This document shows positions 10,115 to 57,700 of a stretch of 64,000 nucleotides of DNA, in pieces. The notes below the pieces were generated by a model. The model worked only from the letters and a program-made list of their open reading frames with translations, did not search any database and was not told the origin of the DNA. Numbering within the stretch: position 1 is the first letter of the stretch; the number at the start of each line of letters is the position of its first letter. Made by a program: the position numbers and the translations under genes. The stretch is taken from the NCBI GenBank assembly GCA_009746045.1, contig RPFO01000594.1:537501-601500 (forward strand), read 5' to 3'. This DNA comes from Mesostigma viride. Taxonomy: Eukaryota > Streptophyta > Mesostigmatophyceae > Mesostigmatales > Mesostigmataceae.

Positions 10115-11570
10115 TCACCTGGGTGAGTCTCAGATGGGTTTCCGTCGTGGTCGTAACACTGTCATGGCTGTGTTTGTCGCGCGCTGGTTGATGGAGGAGG
10201 TGCGTCGACTTCCCCCTGACAGTTTGCCGCTGGTCTTCATTTTTGTTGACACGGTTCTCTGGGAGGCTCTTTGGGCCATCCTAGCTCTGGATCGGGTACC
10301 ACCTGCGCTTATTGCTGCCATTCGCCGTCTGTATGAGGGCTCACAGGCAGTAGTGCGGACTGCGGAGGGCACCACTCCACCATTCCCCCTTCACCACGGG
10401 GTGTGGCAAGGTTGTGTCCTGTCCCCATACCTGTTCATTATTGTCGTGGATCACGTCATGCGCCGGGCACGTGCGCGCTTTACTGCTCTTAAGGGGTTCG
10501 AGCCAGGCTTGGACATCCTTAACGTGAAAGAGCACGGCGGGGTTAGACCTGGTTACCGCCTTGCCGACCTGATTTAATTATGCGGATGATACCACCCTCA
10601 TCGAGAGCCCCGAGCACATTCAGACCTGGCTGGACTGCCTGGGCCTGGAGGCGCGGGCGGTGGGGCTGGAGATTAGTGTCAAAACTGAGGCGATGGTAAT
10701 AGGGGCATCCAGTAAACCACCGCTGCCGCGCCTGCTCGACGGGACGGAGGTCCCGTTCCGCGACCGCTTCAAGCTGTTGGGGAGCTGGCTTCCTGACACC
10801 GCCGACGATGTGGACACCCGCATCGGCCTTGCCTGGGCCAAGCTCCGTTCGCTCACACCCTACTGGCGCTCGAAGGGCCTGGACGGGCACCGCAAGCGCA
10901 TGCTCTTCAAGGTCCTCGTCCTCACGGTGCTCACGTATGGCGCCGAGGCGTGGACCCTCCCACCCAAACTAGCAGCTCGGCTCGACGGCACAGTTTACAG
11001 GATGCTCCGGCAGGTCCTTAATGTAGGTTTTTCCGAGCGTCCGTCATCAGAGTCTCTGTATCATGGCATGCCTCGTGTTTCGGACGAGATTAGGCAGCGT
11101 AGGATAGCATTTGTAGGACACCTTGCCCGCACCAGCCAGGTCGACACCACCCTTGGTCTGGCCGGCCCCCAGCGGCTTGGACAGCCAGGGCGGCACATTC
11201 TGACCTGGCCTGGCCCCAAGGACATTCCCAAAAGGGTAGGGAAACCTGTCACCAACTACGTTCAGATGTTGCTGGACGACCTAGTGGTCCCAGCCCAGTT
11301 TGAGCACCGCATCCACTCTCTCTCCCGTCTTTGGACTGCCATGCAGGACAAGACGCGGTGGAAGAAGATTGTCAAGGCACACGCCCGACCCTGTGGGCAA
11401 GCCACCTCCCCCCAAGCGGAGGAGGCGTTTTGATGAGTAGTGTAGTTAGGATTTTCTAGATAGAGTTAGGATAGTTCGATCACGCGGCTTCCTCCACCCC
11501 ATCCATCATGAAATATGTGCTACATGACCTCCCCACGGAGGCATGTTATAATTTAATTTAATTTCATTTA
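10115..11570 (+). mobile_element. 5'-truncated LINE insertion, copy 2 (RT, thumb and C-terminal domain)
   Basis: It begins inside ORF2 at HLGESQMGFRRGRN and runs through LPLVFIFVDT, GVWQGCVLSPYLFIIVVD, LADLI, then YADDTTLIE, LGSWLPDTADDVDTRIGLAW, TYGAEAWTL, GHLARTSQVD, to a stop at 11431-11433. The reverse transcriptase active-site segment is split by a 4-bp insertion near 10574 that creates a stop (LADLI-stop) and a frameshift before YADD. The 3' UTR ends with a hairpin and an AT-rich tail. The 11-bp target-site duplications show it is a single retrotransposition event truncated at its 5' end. Confidence 0.9.
11528..11541 (+). other. 3'-terminal hairpin of LINE copy 2
   Basis: CCTCC-CCAC-GGAGG, a 5-bp stem, lies about 10 bp before the AT-rich tail (AATTT-type repeats to 11570). 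Other LINE copies in this window have equivalent hairpins. Confidence 0.6.
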
Positions 11571-11828
11571 ATGATGTTTCCGGCCCCACCGTCTAGGTCA
11601 TCTAGTCGCTCTACACGTAAGCCAGCCATAATTTCAATGCACAAGGATACACATTTCCATCACCATTCATCTTCATCATCCTGAACGACTCGAACACGCG
11701 GACAAGATAACGGCAGGCTCAAGCTACCATGGTCCGGATTCTCCCGATTTCTGGCCTGCGCTGGTTGTCTCCTTGATGTTGATGATCATTCTAAGTCGTT
11801 ATACACGATCCAAATGTGAATCACATTA

Positions 11829-12226
11829 GAGCGGCCCTTCTGAACCACCGCCTATATAGCTTTGACACCCGACCCATCTTATGGCGCCGCGCACTAAACC
11901 GGCGTCGCGCCTCGATAGCGCGGTGCATAAGATGGGTCGATTGCCTTAAAGTTTACAAAATTCATGGAGAAATACGCCGGACCTCTTTAGAGCGGGTGTC
12001 TCGTGGGTTGTCGGCGCTACGTGCGCGGCGCCTAGATGTGATTTTGCTACGCCGCGCGAAATCTAAGGCCACTTCTCTTCGTACCCACCCGTCTGTGAGT
12101 CGGTTTCTACATTGCGGCGCCAGAGGGGGCGCCGCGCGACAGAACCGGCCCCGGCCGAGCTACGCCTTAATTGCAATCTGAACCCGTTTAACGCAGAGTG
12201 CCGATGTCAGTGGTTCAGAAGGGCTC
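11829..12226. mobile_element. 398-bp MITE-like element with terminal inverted repeats and internal hairpin
   Basis: The 5' end GAGCGGCCCTTCTGAACCAC and the reverse complement of the 3' end (GAGCCCTTCTGAACCAC) match with one 3-bp indel. TA flanks both sides (11827-11828 and 12227-12228), consistent with a TA target-site duplication. A second palindrome lies inside at 11870-11892 and 11918-11939 (CGACCCATCTTATG arms). No transposase is encoded, so it is probably a non-autonomous DNA transposon. Its family is not determined. Confidence 0.8.
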
Positions 12227-12228
12227 TA

Positions 12229-13072
12229 TATTCAATGATACATCCATACTTGATTTTGTTGTAATTACATGGCCCGACTACGAATATAGGGCATAGACCG
12301 AGTTCAGGAGCATCGGTCACGTATCCGTACCATGCATGCGCAGTTTATGTGTGCTGACATTGCATCTTTCATTTTAACATTAATTGTACAAACTGATTAA
12401 CTAATTAATTAACACGTAGACTGTGTCAAATGCATAAGTGCACAGTGGGACCTTTCATAAAAGCTAAAATAAATAAGATACCTGCTCTGTAACTATCAAA
12501 GACCGCCCGTCTGTGCATCTTCTGTGCACTACTACGTCTGTGTGCTCTACAGCAACCGCATGCATGCATAGTACAGTATCAAGCACAGTACATATGTACA
12601 CTGGAGCCAAGGCATTCCGGGGATAGGGGGCGAATTTGTTTGGTGAATAGCGTCACAAAAACAAATCACCCGCACCTGACTCTTCATTTCTGCTGCGTGA
12701 ATACTCACTGAAAATGGTAAACATAAGCACAGCTTCCATAAGAAAACTCTGTCAGATCCTCCTGACCCATATGCTAGACAGCTGCCAGGCCCTAAAATGC
12801 AGCAGATTGACCGTTGTAGCTCGCGCATCCCATTCCATCTGCAGCCACAAAAGACAAGAACATTGAAAACAATTTAACCAGAGACCCAAGGCACATAATC
12901 TGGCCTCAGGATTACTTGTAAAGTAGTTACAAGTCTTAAGCTAGCCAGAAACGTGGCTACTTGTTGCAAACAATAAGCAAGTAGCCAGCATCCCAGCTAT
13001 TTGTTGCAAGTAATCAGAAAACAGCCGGCACCCCGGCTACTTGTTGCGGATGACAGAAAAGTAGTTCAACTA
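12229..13072. other. Spacer / probable 3' UTR of the channel gene
   Basis: No gene is recognisable. From about 12900 to 13070 there are 3-4 imperfect copies of a motif around CCGGCTACTTGTTGC, ending just past the channel stop codon. This part may be transcribed 3' UTR. Confidence 0.4.
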
Positions 13073-48240
<35,168 letters not shown>

Positions 48241-51200
48241 GTCAAAGGCAGACGGCAGCAGCCACTGTCAGGTGCAGGGAGGGGAGGTGGGAGGTGGCAT
48301 GAAGTCTTGCGATGCTGTGCTGCGTTGTCCCTTGTACCGTCCCATCATGGTCCTCAAAAGACACCTGCAGGCAGAATTCCGTGCTGTGTGTTTGCAGAAC
48401 AGAATGCGCGTTGCGATAAGGTGTTAACGTCCGGCGAGGGAAGGAATGGTCTGCGAGATCATGCACGACGGCGTGCATGGAACGTACCGTGATGTGGAGA
48501 ATGGCAGTAAGATCCGATGATATACCCTTGCCTGGGCGACCAGAGAATATCCGAAATTGCAAAGAGAAACTCGCATCCTTCAAGTATGGAAGTCTGGAGA
48601 GCCTTCGTGTGATAAAAATAATAAATTGTGCAGTAATACAGCCATCAGCGCTCTACTGACGGCTCTCGGGACGAATGGCGTGCTAAGCGACAGGTGAATG
48701 CGATAATCGATCGTTTCATGTTAGGTGCCCTCCGTCAGCAAACATCGACGTTTTATACTAGGCGGGCTCCCCTACCAATCCAAGACGCGGACGAGGCTGC
48801 CAACACGACAATTAGCAATGCCCATTTCTCGCGAAAACGTGTTTGTGCAGGATGTACAGTTTCGTTCGCGCATGCAGATTAGCTCATTTAATTGCCAGAA
48901 CAATTGCAAGCATCTTTTGGAAGTAAAATTTCAACATTTCCATTCTGCTGGGAAAGTAGCCGAGAGGTCGCCCATTTCAAATATGACAACTTACCGCTAG
49001 TCTCCTGCATGCGATATCCACAGACGTTCTCTAGCTGAAGGCTTGCAGCGTAGGAATTAAAATACTTTTACAATTGACAGGCATTTGTCCCCGTTGCACT
49101 GCATTCATACCTGCTTCTTCCGTCCTGCCACAATACCTGGAAGCAAGTCGACAAATTCTAGTCAGGCACGGCTTATAAAGACATGATCCACGAAAACCAA
49201 TGTACCAACTGTAGCTCGCCTGTGCTTATTACAACTTCTCAGGCTTCCTACAATTTGAAAGAATTTTCTCCGTCAATTCTTAAGCCAAAATGCCTGTCAT
49301 AGCCAGCTATCATTAATGTTTTGCGTAATTCTGATCCCCCGTAAATGATAAGTTTGGCTGCTTTTTTGTCATTTGCCCAAGATTTGCCTTCAGAAATGCC
49401 TTCGGCTGTTGGCCGTTGGCCCCTCACCAGTCAAAGGTCGTCATAATATTTGGTACGCGCCTTTTGCCGAAACGAAGCGTGTAGTTCCTGGCATGAAACG
49501 TGGCGTATGCACAGCGGCCAGGTATCATTCCGTGCGTATTCTGGACATCCTGCTTCGTACAATTTTTTGCCACCGTGTACTAAGCACGCACGTGATAACC
49601 CTGTCGCCAGCGACTTGCGAGGAAATATTGTCCGGGCTTTCTTCGGGGCTGACCAAAAGCAATCGTCGACGACAAGCATTTTGATTACGCTCTCCCTCCA
49701 TCCCGAGGTTTCGTGGGATGTACATAGTGAAAGCACTCGTTGCAGAGACATGACCACGGATAGTTAGGCTTGGTCCAGTCCTACATTGCCCGTGTGAACG
49801 AAACTGAGCGACACAAGGTGGATTGCCCACGTCGTGTAGGGGACAGGGCACAATTTGGCTCGTGCTCGATCTTTTCAAACTGGTCTAGAAGAGGAAAAGC
49901 TGCTTGCACGTGAACATAACGGTGACTTTCACGCCACTTTGGGGTGCAACCTACGCGAAGTGAAAATGACTGCAGCTTCTATTCGCGCGATTTTACACTC
50001 GCCCGGCTGTGCATTGAGAAAGCGATACAGCATTTCAAGCCCAAGAATGCCAGACTTGGTTCTTACGCACTATGCTGAAAAGCAGTTTAGACACTTAATT
50101 TGCGTGCAAACGGCGATGCACGGGTGTCATGGGGTTGGGTACTCGGCGGCTCGAGAACCATCCTGCTCTCCTTCCTTTGGAATCAAAAGCGTTCGATCAA
50201 GTGACAGAGAGACGGAGGCAGAAAAGGCAGGGCACAGCCTAGCCGTTGCTCGCAGAAGGTAACTGCTTCACATCGTGTTTTGCGCGATCTATTTTATCCC
50301 CAAGCACAGCGGCTTTTCGCGGGCTTCTGAGCTCTTTCATCGCCCCTAGTTGCATACTGTCGGCGGGTGTCTCTTGGATAACCTTGCTGCGGAAGCGGGA
50401 AATGCTCCCTGGGGTGAACGCGTGTTTTTTTGCCCCGAACGCGCCGTACTGGGAAATGCCGTGATGATTGCCCAGTACATGAGCCGTTGTAGCCGTGACT
50501 TAATTGCCTCACATGCCCGTGCGTGCCACGCATCTTCCACACGCTTGCCATCAGGCGGGGTTGTCCCCCTTCCTAAACAGACCACCGGGCTGTGCGTGGG
50601 ACCCTATTCTATCTATCATTCTACTGTGTGATGATTCTCTTGTGATATTTCGATTGTGTTCCGCTGTGTGACCCTATTCTATCTATCGTTCTATTGTGTT
50701 GTAATTCTATTGCGATAATTTTATTGTGTCTTATTGTGTGACCCTATTCCATCTATCATTTCATCTTGTGATAGTTCCTACCTACACGGAGTCATATTCC
50801 CTACCTACATTCCGTGCCACCCTCAGCCTATACCAATTATCTTGTGCCCGTGACAAATCAATCACTTGCCCTTGCACATTGCACACGAGGCATGTTGGTT
50901 CCCCCTGGCACAGACGCTTGGTTGCGGCTGCACCCAGCTCCCATGGTGCACTCAGCACCGGCACCGTATCGGCCCTGCTCCCAGGCCCGGGGCACCGCCC
51001 AGCAACAGTGCCATGCCCGCACATCAGCCCGCTACGTGATGGAGTCCTCGTGTAAATCATTTAATCATTCACCCCGTCAGCTCGCACTACCACTTGGGAT
51101 GCAGGGAGCGCGTGTCTTGTGCAGGGGCACCCCCTGCAACTGTGCTTCCCTCCTTCTCAGCAACCTTGACTGCCAGCTTTCCTTGTAGCATATGACCCCC

Positions 51201-51570
51201 AAGTGCAAAGCCCAACGCGCAAATAGCTCCACGGGCCAACGGTTTGGTTCCCAACCGCGTGCTGTTTCCCGAAAGATAGGTGCAGGTTGCTGGGCCAAGC
51301 GCCCTGTTTATCCCTGCCTGAAATCCGGGGCGTTTATTGTCGTTGAGAGGTTCTGGCATTAGGAACTGGTGGCACCTTTTCTGTCTACGTTTCGCTTTTT
51401 TTTTCTAGATAACTATTTCCCTGTCTGCATAAGCAGGGCCGTCCTCTGCAAGGTTTGTTGTTGGCAAAGCCCTGGGATCGAGCCAGTCCTTCTCATCATG
51501 CACTGTTGGGTAGCCTGCTGAGTATGCTGCTCATGAGCTCCGTGACCGCCACGTGGCGGACATTGATCAC
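48241..51570. other. Spacer between divergent genes, nothing recognisable
   Basis: Mixed-composition unique DNA between the 5' ends of the channel (minus) and transglycosylase (plus) genes. The only repeat I see is three to four copies of GTGTGACCCTATTCTATCTA at about 50623-50760. Promoters and first exons of both genes should be here, but I cannot point to them. Confidence 0.5.
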
Positions 51571-51572
51571 AG

Positions 51573-51750
51573 GAGCTGCATCCTCACTCTCTTCGGTGTG
51601 GCAACCGCAAGCTACGATGGTGCGCCAAATCGATCCAGCCTACCTGACGACAACACTCCGATGCAGTCCAACCTGCCTGGCGCGAGACGGCGGCTTCCCC
51701 TGCGGATCGACAGGGACCCTGACACTTACCTCTCCAAGGGATATGCGAAG
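51573..51750 (+). CDS. Transglycosylase exon 1 or 2 (N-terminal part)
   Basis: Acceptor candidate CACAG at 51568-51572, donor GTCAGG at 51751, ending in phase 0. It encodes [16 protein letters not shown] and [20 protein letters not shown]. The frame is open back to 51514. An ATG at 51661 could instead be the start. RDPD-x-YL matches the plant family. Confidence 0.6.
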
Positions 51751-54700
51751 GTCAGGTGTTGGGGGGTGGGGTTGAGGAGGTAGCATTGCTCTAGGTTTAT
51801 AGTGGGACGGGGTCGGTGCGCTAGCCATGTCGTGGGCTGGGGGTGGTGCGTTAGTTTATGAGGGGCGGGGCCAGTATGCTAGCTGTATAGTTGTGGGGGG
51901 GCGATGCGCTTGGTATTGCCTCCACATCCTTGCATAGCCCTCCGTTCTTATCGTCCCTGGAGGCGTGCGAGTGCCATCTTTAGCGTCCTCGTCATTCATG
52001 TGCGTGTCATCCTCACCATGTGTGCTTGCGCCGATCATACGCGGGCTTCCTCACCATGCAAGAGTTCGTTGTTGCTCTCGTGCCCGCACCATGCTTCTCA
52101 TCCTCATCTCCAGGCACATCCTCAACTGCAAGTCCTTATCGCGTCAGTACCTTGCACGTTCTGTCTTCCTATCGCCCTCGCTCACTCACGGTCTTGCGTC
52201 ATCCTTGCTCACTCACGGCCTTGCATCATCGTTGCTCACTCACGGCCTCGCACGTCCCTCCTTCACCTCTGGCTCCGTGTCCTGGCGGTGACAGATGCTG
52301 GCAGAGTCGGTGCTTCGAGAGTACTTCCCCAACCCCGCCCTGAACGCAGTGCGTGCGAGATTACTACCCAAATCACATCACCATGTGGCAGTGATCAAAT
52401 CACCCAGGTCTTGCTGTCCCTCACTCCTAGCTCAAAACGTCAAATCCCCTGTTTCAATCGGCACACTGTCGTCCAAATGCCATCACGCTCCTGGCCCCGG
52501 TGGCAAATTACTAGCGTTGCAGTTGTATCATGAGTGACTCTCGTGGTCTTGCCGGTGCTTTGCATGGTAATTAGGAAGTAGGGAATGTTAGGGGCGGCTG
52601 ATGGGGGATGGGGGATGGGAGATGGGGGATGGGGGATGGGGGGTGGGAGATGGGAGATGGGAGATGGGAGATGGGAGATGGGAGATGGGAGATGGGAGAT
52701 GGGAGATGGGAGATGGGAGATGGGAGATGGGAGATGGGGCATGGGGGATGGGGGATGGGGGATGGGGGATGGGGATGGGGATGGGGATGGGGATGGGGGA
52801 TGGGGGATGGGGGATGGGGATGGGGGATGGGGATGGGGGATGGGGGATGGGGGATGGGGGATGGGGGATGGGGGATGGGGGATGGGGGATGGGGATGGGG
52901 ATGGGGGATGGGGGATGGGGGATGGGAGATGGGGATGGGGGATGGGGGTGGAAGATGGGAGATGGGGCATGGGGGATGGGGATGGGGATGGGGGATGGGG
53001 ATGGGGATGGGGGATGGGGATGGGGGATGGGGGATGGGGGATGGGGATGGGGATGGGGGATGGGGGATGGGGGATGGGGATGGGGGATGGGGGATGGGGA
53101 TGGGAGATGGGAGATGGGAGATGGGAGATGGGAGATGGGAGATGGGAGATGGGAGATGGGAGATGGGAGATGGGAGATGGGAGATGGGAGATGGGAGATG
53201 GGAGATGGGAGATGGGAGATGGGAGATGGGGATGGGAGATGGGAGATGGGAGATGGGAGATGGGAGATGGGAGATGGGAGATGGGAGATGGGAGATGGGG
53301 GATGGGAGATGGGAGATGGGAGATGGGAGATGGGAGATGGGAGATGGGAGATGGGGCATGGGGATGGGAGATGGGGGATGGGGGATGGGAGATGGGAGAT
53401 GGGGGATGGGGGATGGGGCATGGGGGATGGGGGATGGGGGATGGGGATGGGGATGGGGATGGGGGATGGGGATGGGGGATGGGGGATGGGGATGGGGGAT
53501 GGGGGATGGGGGATGGGGATGGGGGATGGGGGATGGGGATGGGGATGGGGGATGGGGATGGGGGATGGGGGATGGGGATGGGGGATGGGGATGGGGATGG
53601 GGGATGGGGATGGGGGATGGGGATGGGGGATGGGGATGGGGATAGGGGATGGGGATGGGGGATGGGGATGGGGGATGGGGATGGGAGATGGGGATGGGGG
53701 ATGGGGGATGGGGGATGGGGGATGGGGGATGGGGGATGGGGGGGGGGGGGGGGCAAGCGCGGTCGTGGTTTGCCGGGTCCACTGCGCCACCATGGTACGT
53801 GGTGGTGGTCGGTGGCGAAGGGTTAACCTTTGGGAAGGGAACATCACAACACGGGTTATGGGTAGCCGTCAGCTGAACCCTTTGGGGGGTCTATTACCGC
53901 TGGCCACGATGATTAGGCTGCACAGAGCGAGGTATTCGTGAGTTGCTTAGTGTGGCATGGCAAGCGATCTGCATCCATGGATACAAAAGCCGGACTAGCT
54001 CGTTGCTTGTGCCCATTTTTGACAGTGTTGTTGACCCCGCTGACAAGAAGTTTATTCCCACATAACTTTTCTACGATAATTGCAAGGGAGAACATGAGTA
54101 GTTGCCAGGGCACCCTCCCTTCCCATATATATACCAAATTGGCCTCAGCTGCGTTTGGATCGGATTCCATGTTTCTCATGTTGGTGTAGGGAGTGCTAGG
54201 TTTTAATCGACACTTGAATGGTCTTCTGGGATTTCTTGTATGAAGTCCCACCCATATTTTTGCTATTTCTATCCTGGTCCATGCGGTTATGTAGGTCGTG
54301 TCTAGTTTTAAAAAGTATCGACATCATGCTATCAACCTTTGTAAAATAAAGCAATCAGCTATGTTGTCCATCAGCTACGTATACTGGTGCCACTTGCGGT
54401 TCCCTGTCTGTGCCACTTGCGCTTCCCTGCAAGTTCTCCGTGTGCCGGCTGCTAGATCGACTCCGGGGCACCCTTCACCGCTCACCCCTCACCACCCCTC
54501 ACCCCTCACCCCTCACCCCTCACCCCTCACCCCTCACCCCTCACCCCTCACCCCTCACCCCTCACCCCTCACCCCTCACCCCTCACCCCTCACCCCTCAC
54601 CCCTCACCCCTCACCCCTCACCCCTCACCCCGCACCCCTCACCCCTCACCCCGCACCCCGCACCCCGCACCCCGCACCCCGCACCCCGCACCCCGCACCC

Positions 54701-57700
54701 TTCACTCTCCACCCCGCACCCTTCACTCTTCACCCCGCACCCCGCACCCTTCACTCTCCACCCCGCACCCTTCACTCTTCACCCCGCACCTTTCGACCGC
54801 AGGAGATGTTGCGGGCGATAGCAGAGATTGAGAGCGGGTACCGGCCGCACGCGTACCGCTGGGAGGAGGCCCTGGGGGAGCCCAGCGTGGGACTCATGCA
54901 GACGCTACTGTCAACAGCACGCTGGCTGGCGACGTAAGGGAGACCGGCTACACAAGGGGTTTATGTGTCAAAATGCAGGAGTGCAGAGAAAGAGGTTAGA
55001 AAGTGGGTGCTGCCGTACGAAACCAGCGGGATGGGGACCACTTCGGTAGCTAGCGGGGGGAATACTAAGTAGCCAGAGTGGCTTGCCTTCCAGGCATGCT
55101 AAGTAGCGAGAGTGGCTTGCCTTCCGGGCATGCTAAGTAGCCAGAGTGGCTTGCGTTCCAGGCATGCTAAGTAGCCAGAGTGGCTTGCCTTCCAGGCATG
55201 CTAAGTAGCCAGAGTGGCTTGCCTTCCAGGCATGCTAAGTAGCCAGAGTGGCTTGCCTTTCGGGCCATGAGACAAGGCAGTAGCGTTCATGCCCCCTTGC
55301 TGCTGTGTAATGAACAGGGATGGTACGTGCTTACCTATACAGTTTGTATCTCGTTACTGGGGCATGTGAACGAACCAATGAAAACATACGATTTAGGGGC
55401 AAGCCAGACTCTCAATCGCTGGCATAGGCAGGCAAACTTCTGGCCAAGTATCGTCGTTTCTTGCTGGCGTGGGATTGGGGTGAGCGGAAGGACTGGCTGG
55501 ATGGCATCAGAGCATGCGCAGGAAAAGAGAATAGGCCCATCGTGCCTCAGAATAAGCCCATCGTGCCTCAGAAGAGGCCCGGCGTGCCTCAGAATAGACC
55601 CATCATGCCTCAAAAAAGGCCCGTTGTGCCTCAGAATAGGCCCATCATGCCTCAATAAAGGCCCATTGTGCCTGTTAATAAGCTAATCACTCCTCAGAAT
55701 GGGCGAATCGTGCCCAATATGTGCAGAGCTACTGGAAGTTATTGTGGTGCGGTGGGTATGGTTTCGTCCAGACACTTGTGGCTACGTGGTGCCTTGGCAA
55801 TGCTCATATCCTGGCATACGATACCTCCCCATCGCCAGTATCTTATGTCACCTTCTCGTCTCCCATCCTCCCCTCCCCCCCCCCTGGCACCCCCGCTCTA
55901 TCTGTCCAGCACCCCTTCCCCCGACCAGCGCCCACTCTTCCCTGCACCACACAATTTGTCGTCGGCTTCCAAGTGGATGGAGTGGTATATATTTCAATAT
56001 GGATAACCTTGCCTAAACCCCCCCAACGTACACCGTTCCACCTGCCTTCACTTTCGCCCCTCATGCCGCCAAGTTATCATACTACTACCCTGGCATCTAA
56101 CGTTATACCGTCCATTGTCACCATTGGTACCTCCCACGTGCCGTGTTTGCGATCTGCAATAGCTTTCATGATTAGCGGTGAGTCCATACTGCAGAGGAAT
56201 CGGCTGAGCTTGTCGAGAATGTGCTGTCATCGAAATCCGAGGAAAGTGGGATTGGGGTAATATGGACAGGGCAGGTGTGTAGGGTAATGGTAGGTCAAGG
56301 CATTGGGGGTTGGAGACTTCCATTAGAACAGGAAGTGGGGTGGGGATGATTAGGAGATCGGCGTGGGGTTTGATTGGACTGGGCCACAGAGCGGGCCTTT
56401 TTGCTCACATGCCCACACCAACGGAGATCCTGTGCGCGCAGAGACATGGGCTATGTAGCGTTTGGCGTGCCCACCCTGGAGGCGCTGATGGATCCCTGGA
56501 TCTCCCTCTACTTCGGGGCGGCATACCTGGACTGGTTGTCCCACTACGGGGGCAGGCAAGTGGCCAACTTGTGATGGGTGCCGGTGCCTGGGAAAGGGGT
56601 TTCGATCAGAGTTATAGTGACTCCTGAAGCTGCTTGCCTCTTGATTGCTCGAGACCTTACATCCCTCACCTGCTTGCTACAGATCTTGAAGTGGCCTGGA
56701 GACCTTTAAATCCCCTTCATATTCGTTTGGCTGGTGCGATGCCCATCAGCAATTGTCACTACCACAAACTCGGCGATCGCGCTGCCACAAACGCACATAT
56801 TGCTGTATCCGAAAATGCTGTCAAAGGTGCTATGGAAACTAAGAGCATGTGCAGTAAAGGTTATTGGATGGTATGGAAACTGAGAGCACGTGCAGTAAAG
56901 GTTGTTGGGTGGTATTGAAGATGAGAGCACGTGCAGTAAAGGTAGTTGGGTGGTATGGAAGATGAGAGCACGTGCAGTAAAGGTTGTTGGGTGGTATGGA
57001 ATATGAGAGCACGTGCAGTAAAGGTTGTTGGGTGGTATGGAAGATGAGAGCACGTGCAGTAAAGGTAGTTGGGTGGTATGGAAGATGAGAGCACGTGCAG
57101 TAAAGGTTATTGGATGGTATGGAAACTGAGAGCACGTGCAGTAAAGGTTGTTGGGTGGTATGGAAGATGAGAGCACGTGCAGTAAAGGTAGTTGGGTGGT
57201 ATGGAAGATGAGAGCACGTGCAGTAAAGGTTGTTGGGTGGTATTGAAGATGAGAGCACGTGCAGTAAAGGTAGTTGGGTGGTATGGAGGATGAGAGCACG
57301 TGCAGTCAAGGTAGTTGGGTGGTATGGAAGATGAGAGCACGTGCAGTTAAGGTTGTTGGGTGGTATGGAAGATGAGAGCACGTGCAGTAAAGGTTGTTGG
57401 GTGGTATTGAAGATGAGAGCACGTGCAGTAAAGGTTGTTGGGTGGTATGGAAACTGAGAGCACGTGCAGTAAAGGTTGTTGGGTGGTATTGAAGATGAGA
57501 GCACGTGCAGTAAAGGTAGTTGGGTGGTATGGAAGATGAGAGCACGTGCAGTAACGGTTGTTGGGTGGTATGGAATATGAGAGCAAGTGCAGTAAAGGTT
57601 GTTGGGTGGTATTGAAGATGAGAGCACGTGCAGTAAAGGTTGTTGGGTGGTATGGAAGATGAGAGCACGTGCAGTAAAGGTAGTTGGGTGGTATGGAAGA

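Noticed and set aside
48241-51570. Several 60-170 codon frames between genes 2 and 3
   Set aside because: Short, overlapping, no family resemblance and no consistent splice signals.
52440-53941. Frames of 345-446 codons rich in Gly/Asp/Trp/Met or Pro/Ser/His
   Set aside because: Translation of the GATGGGGG array.
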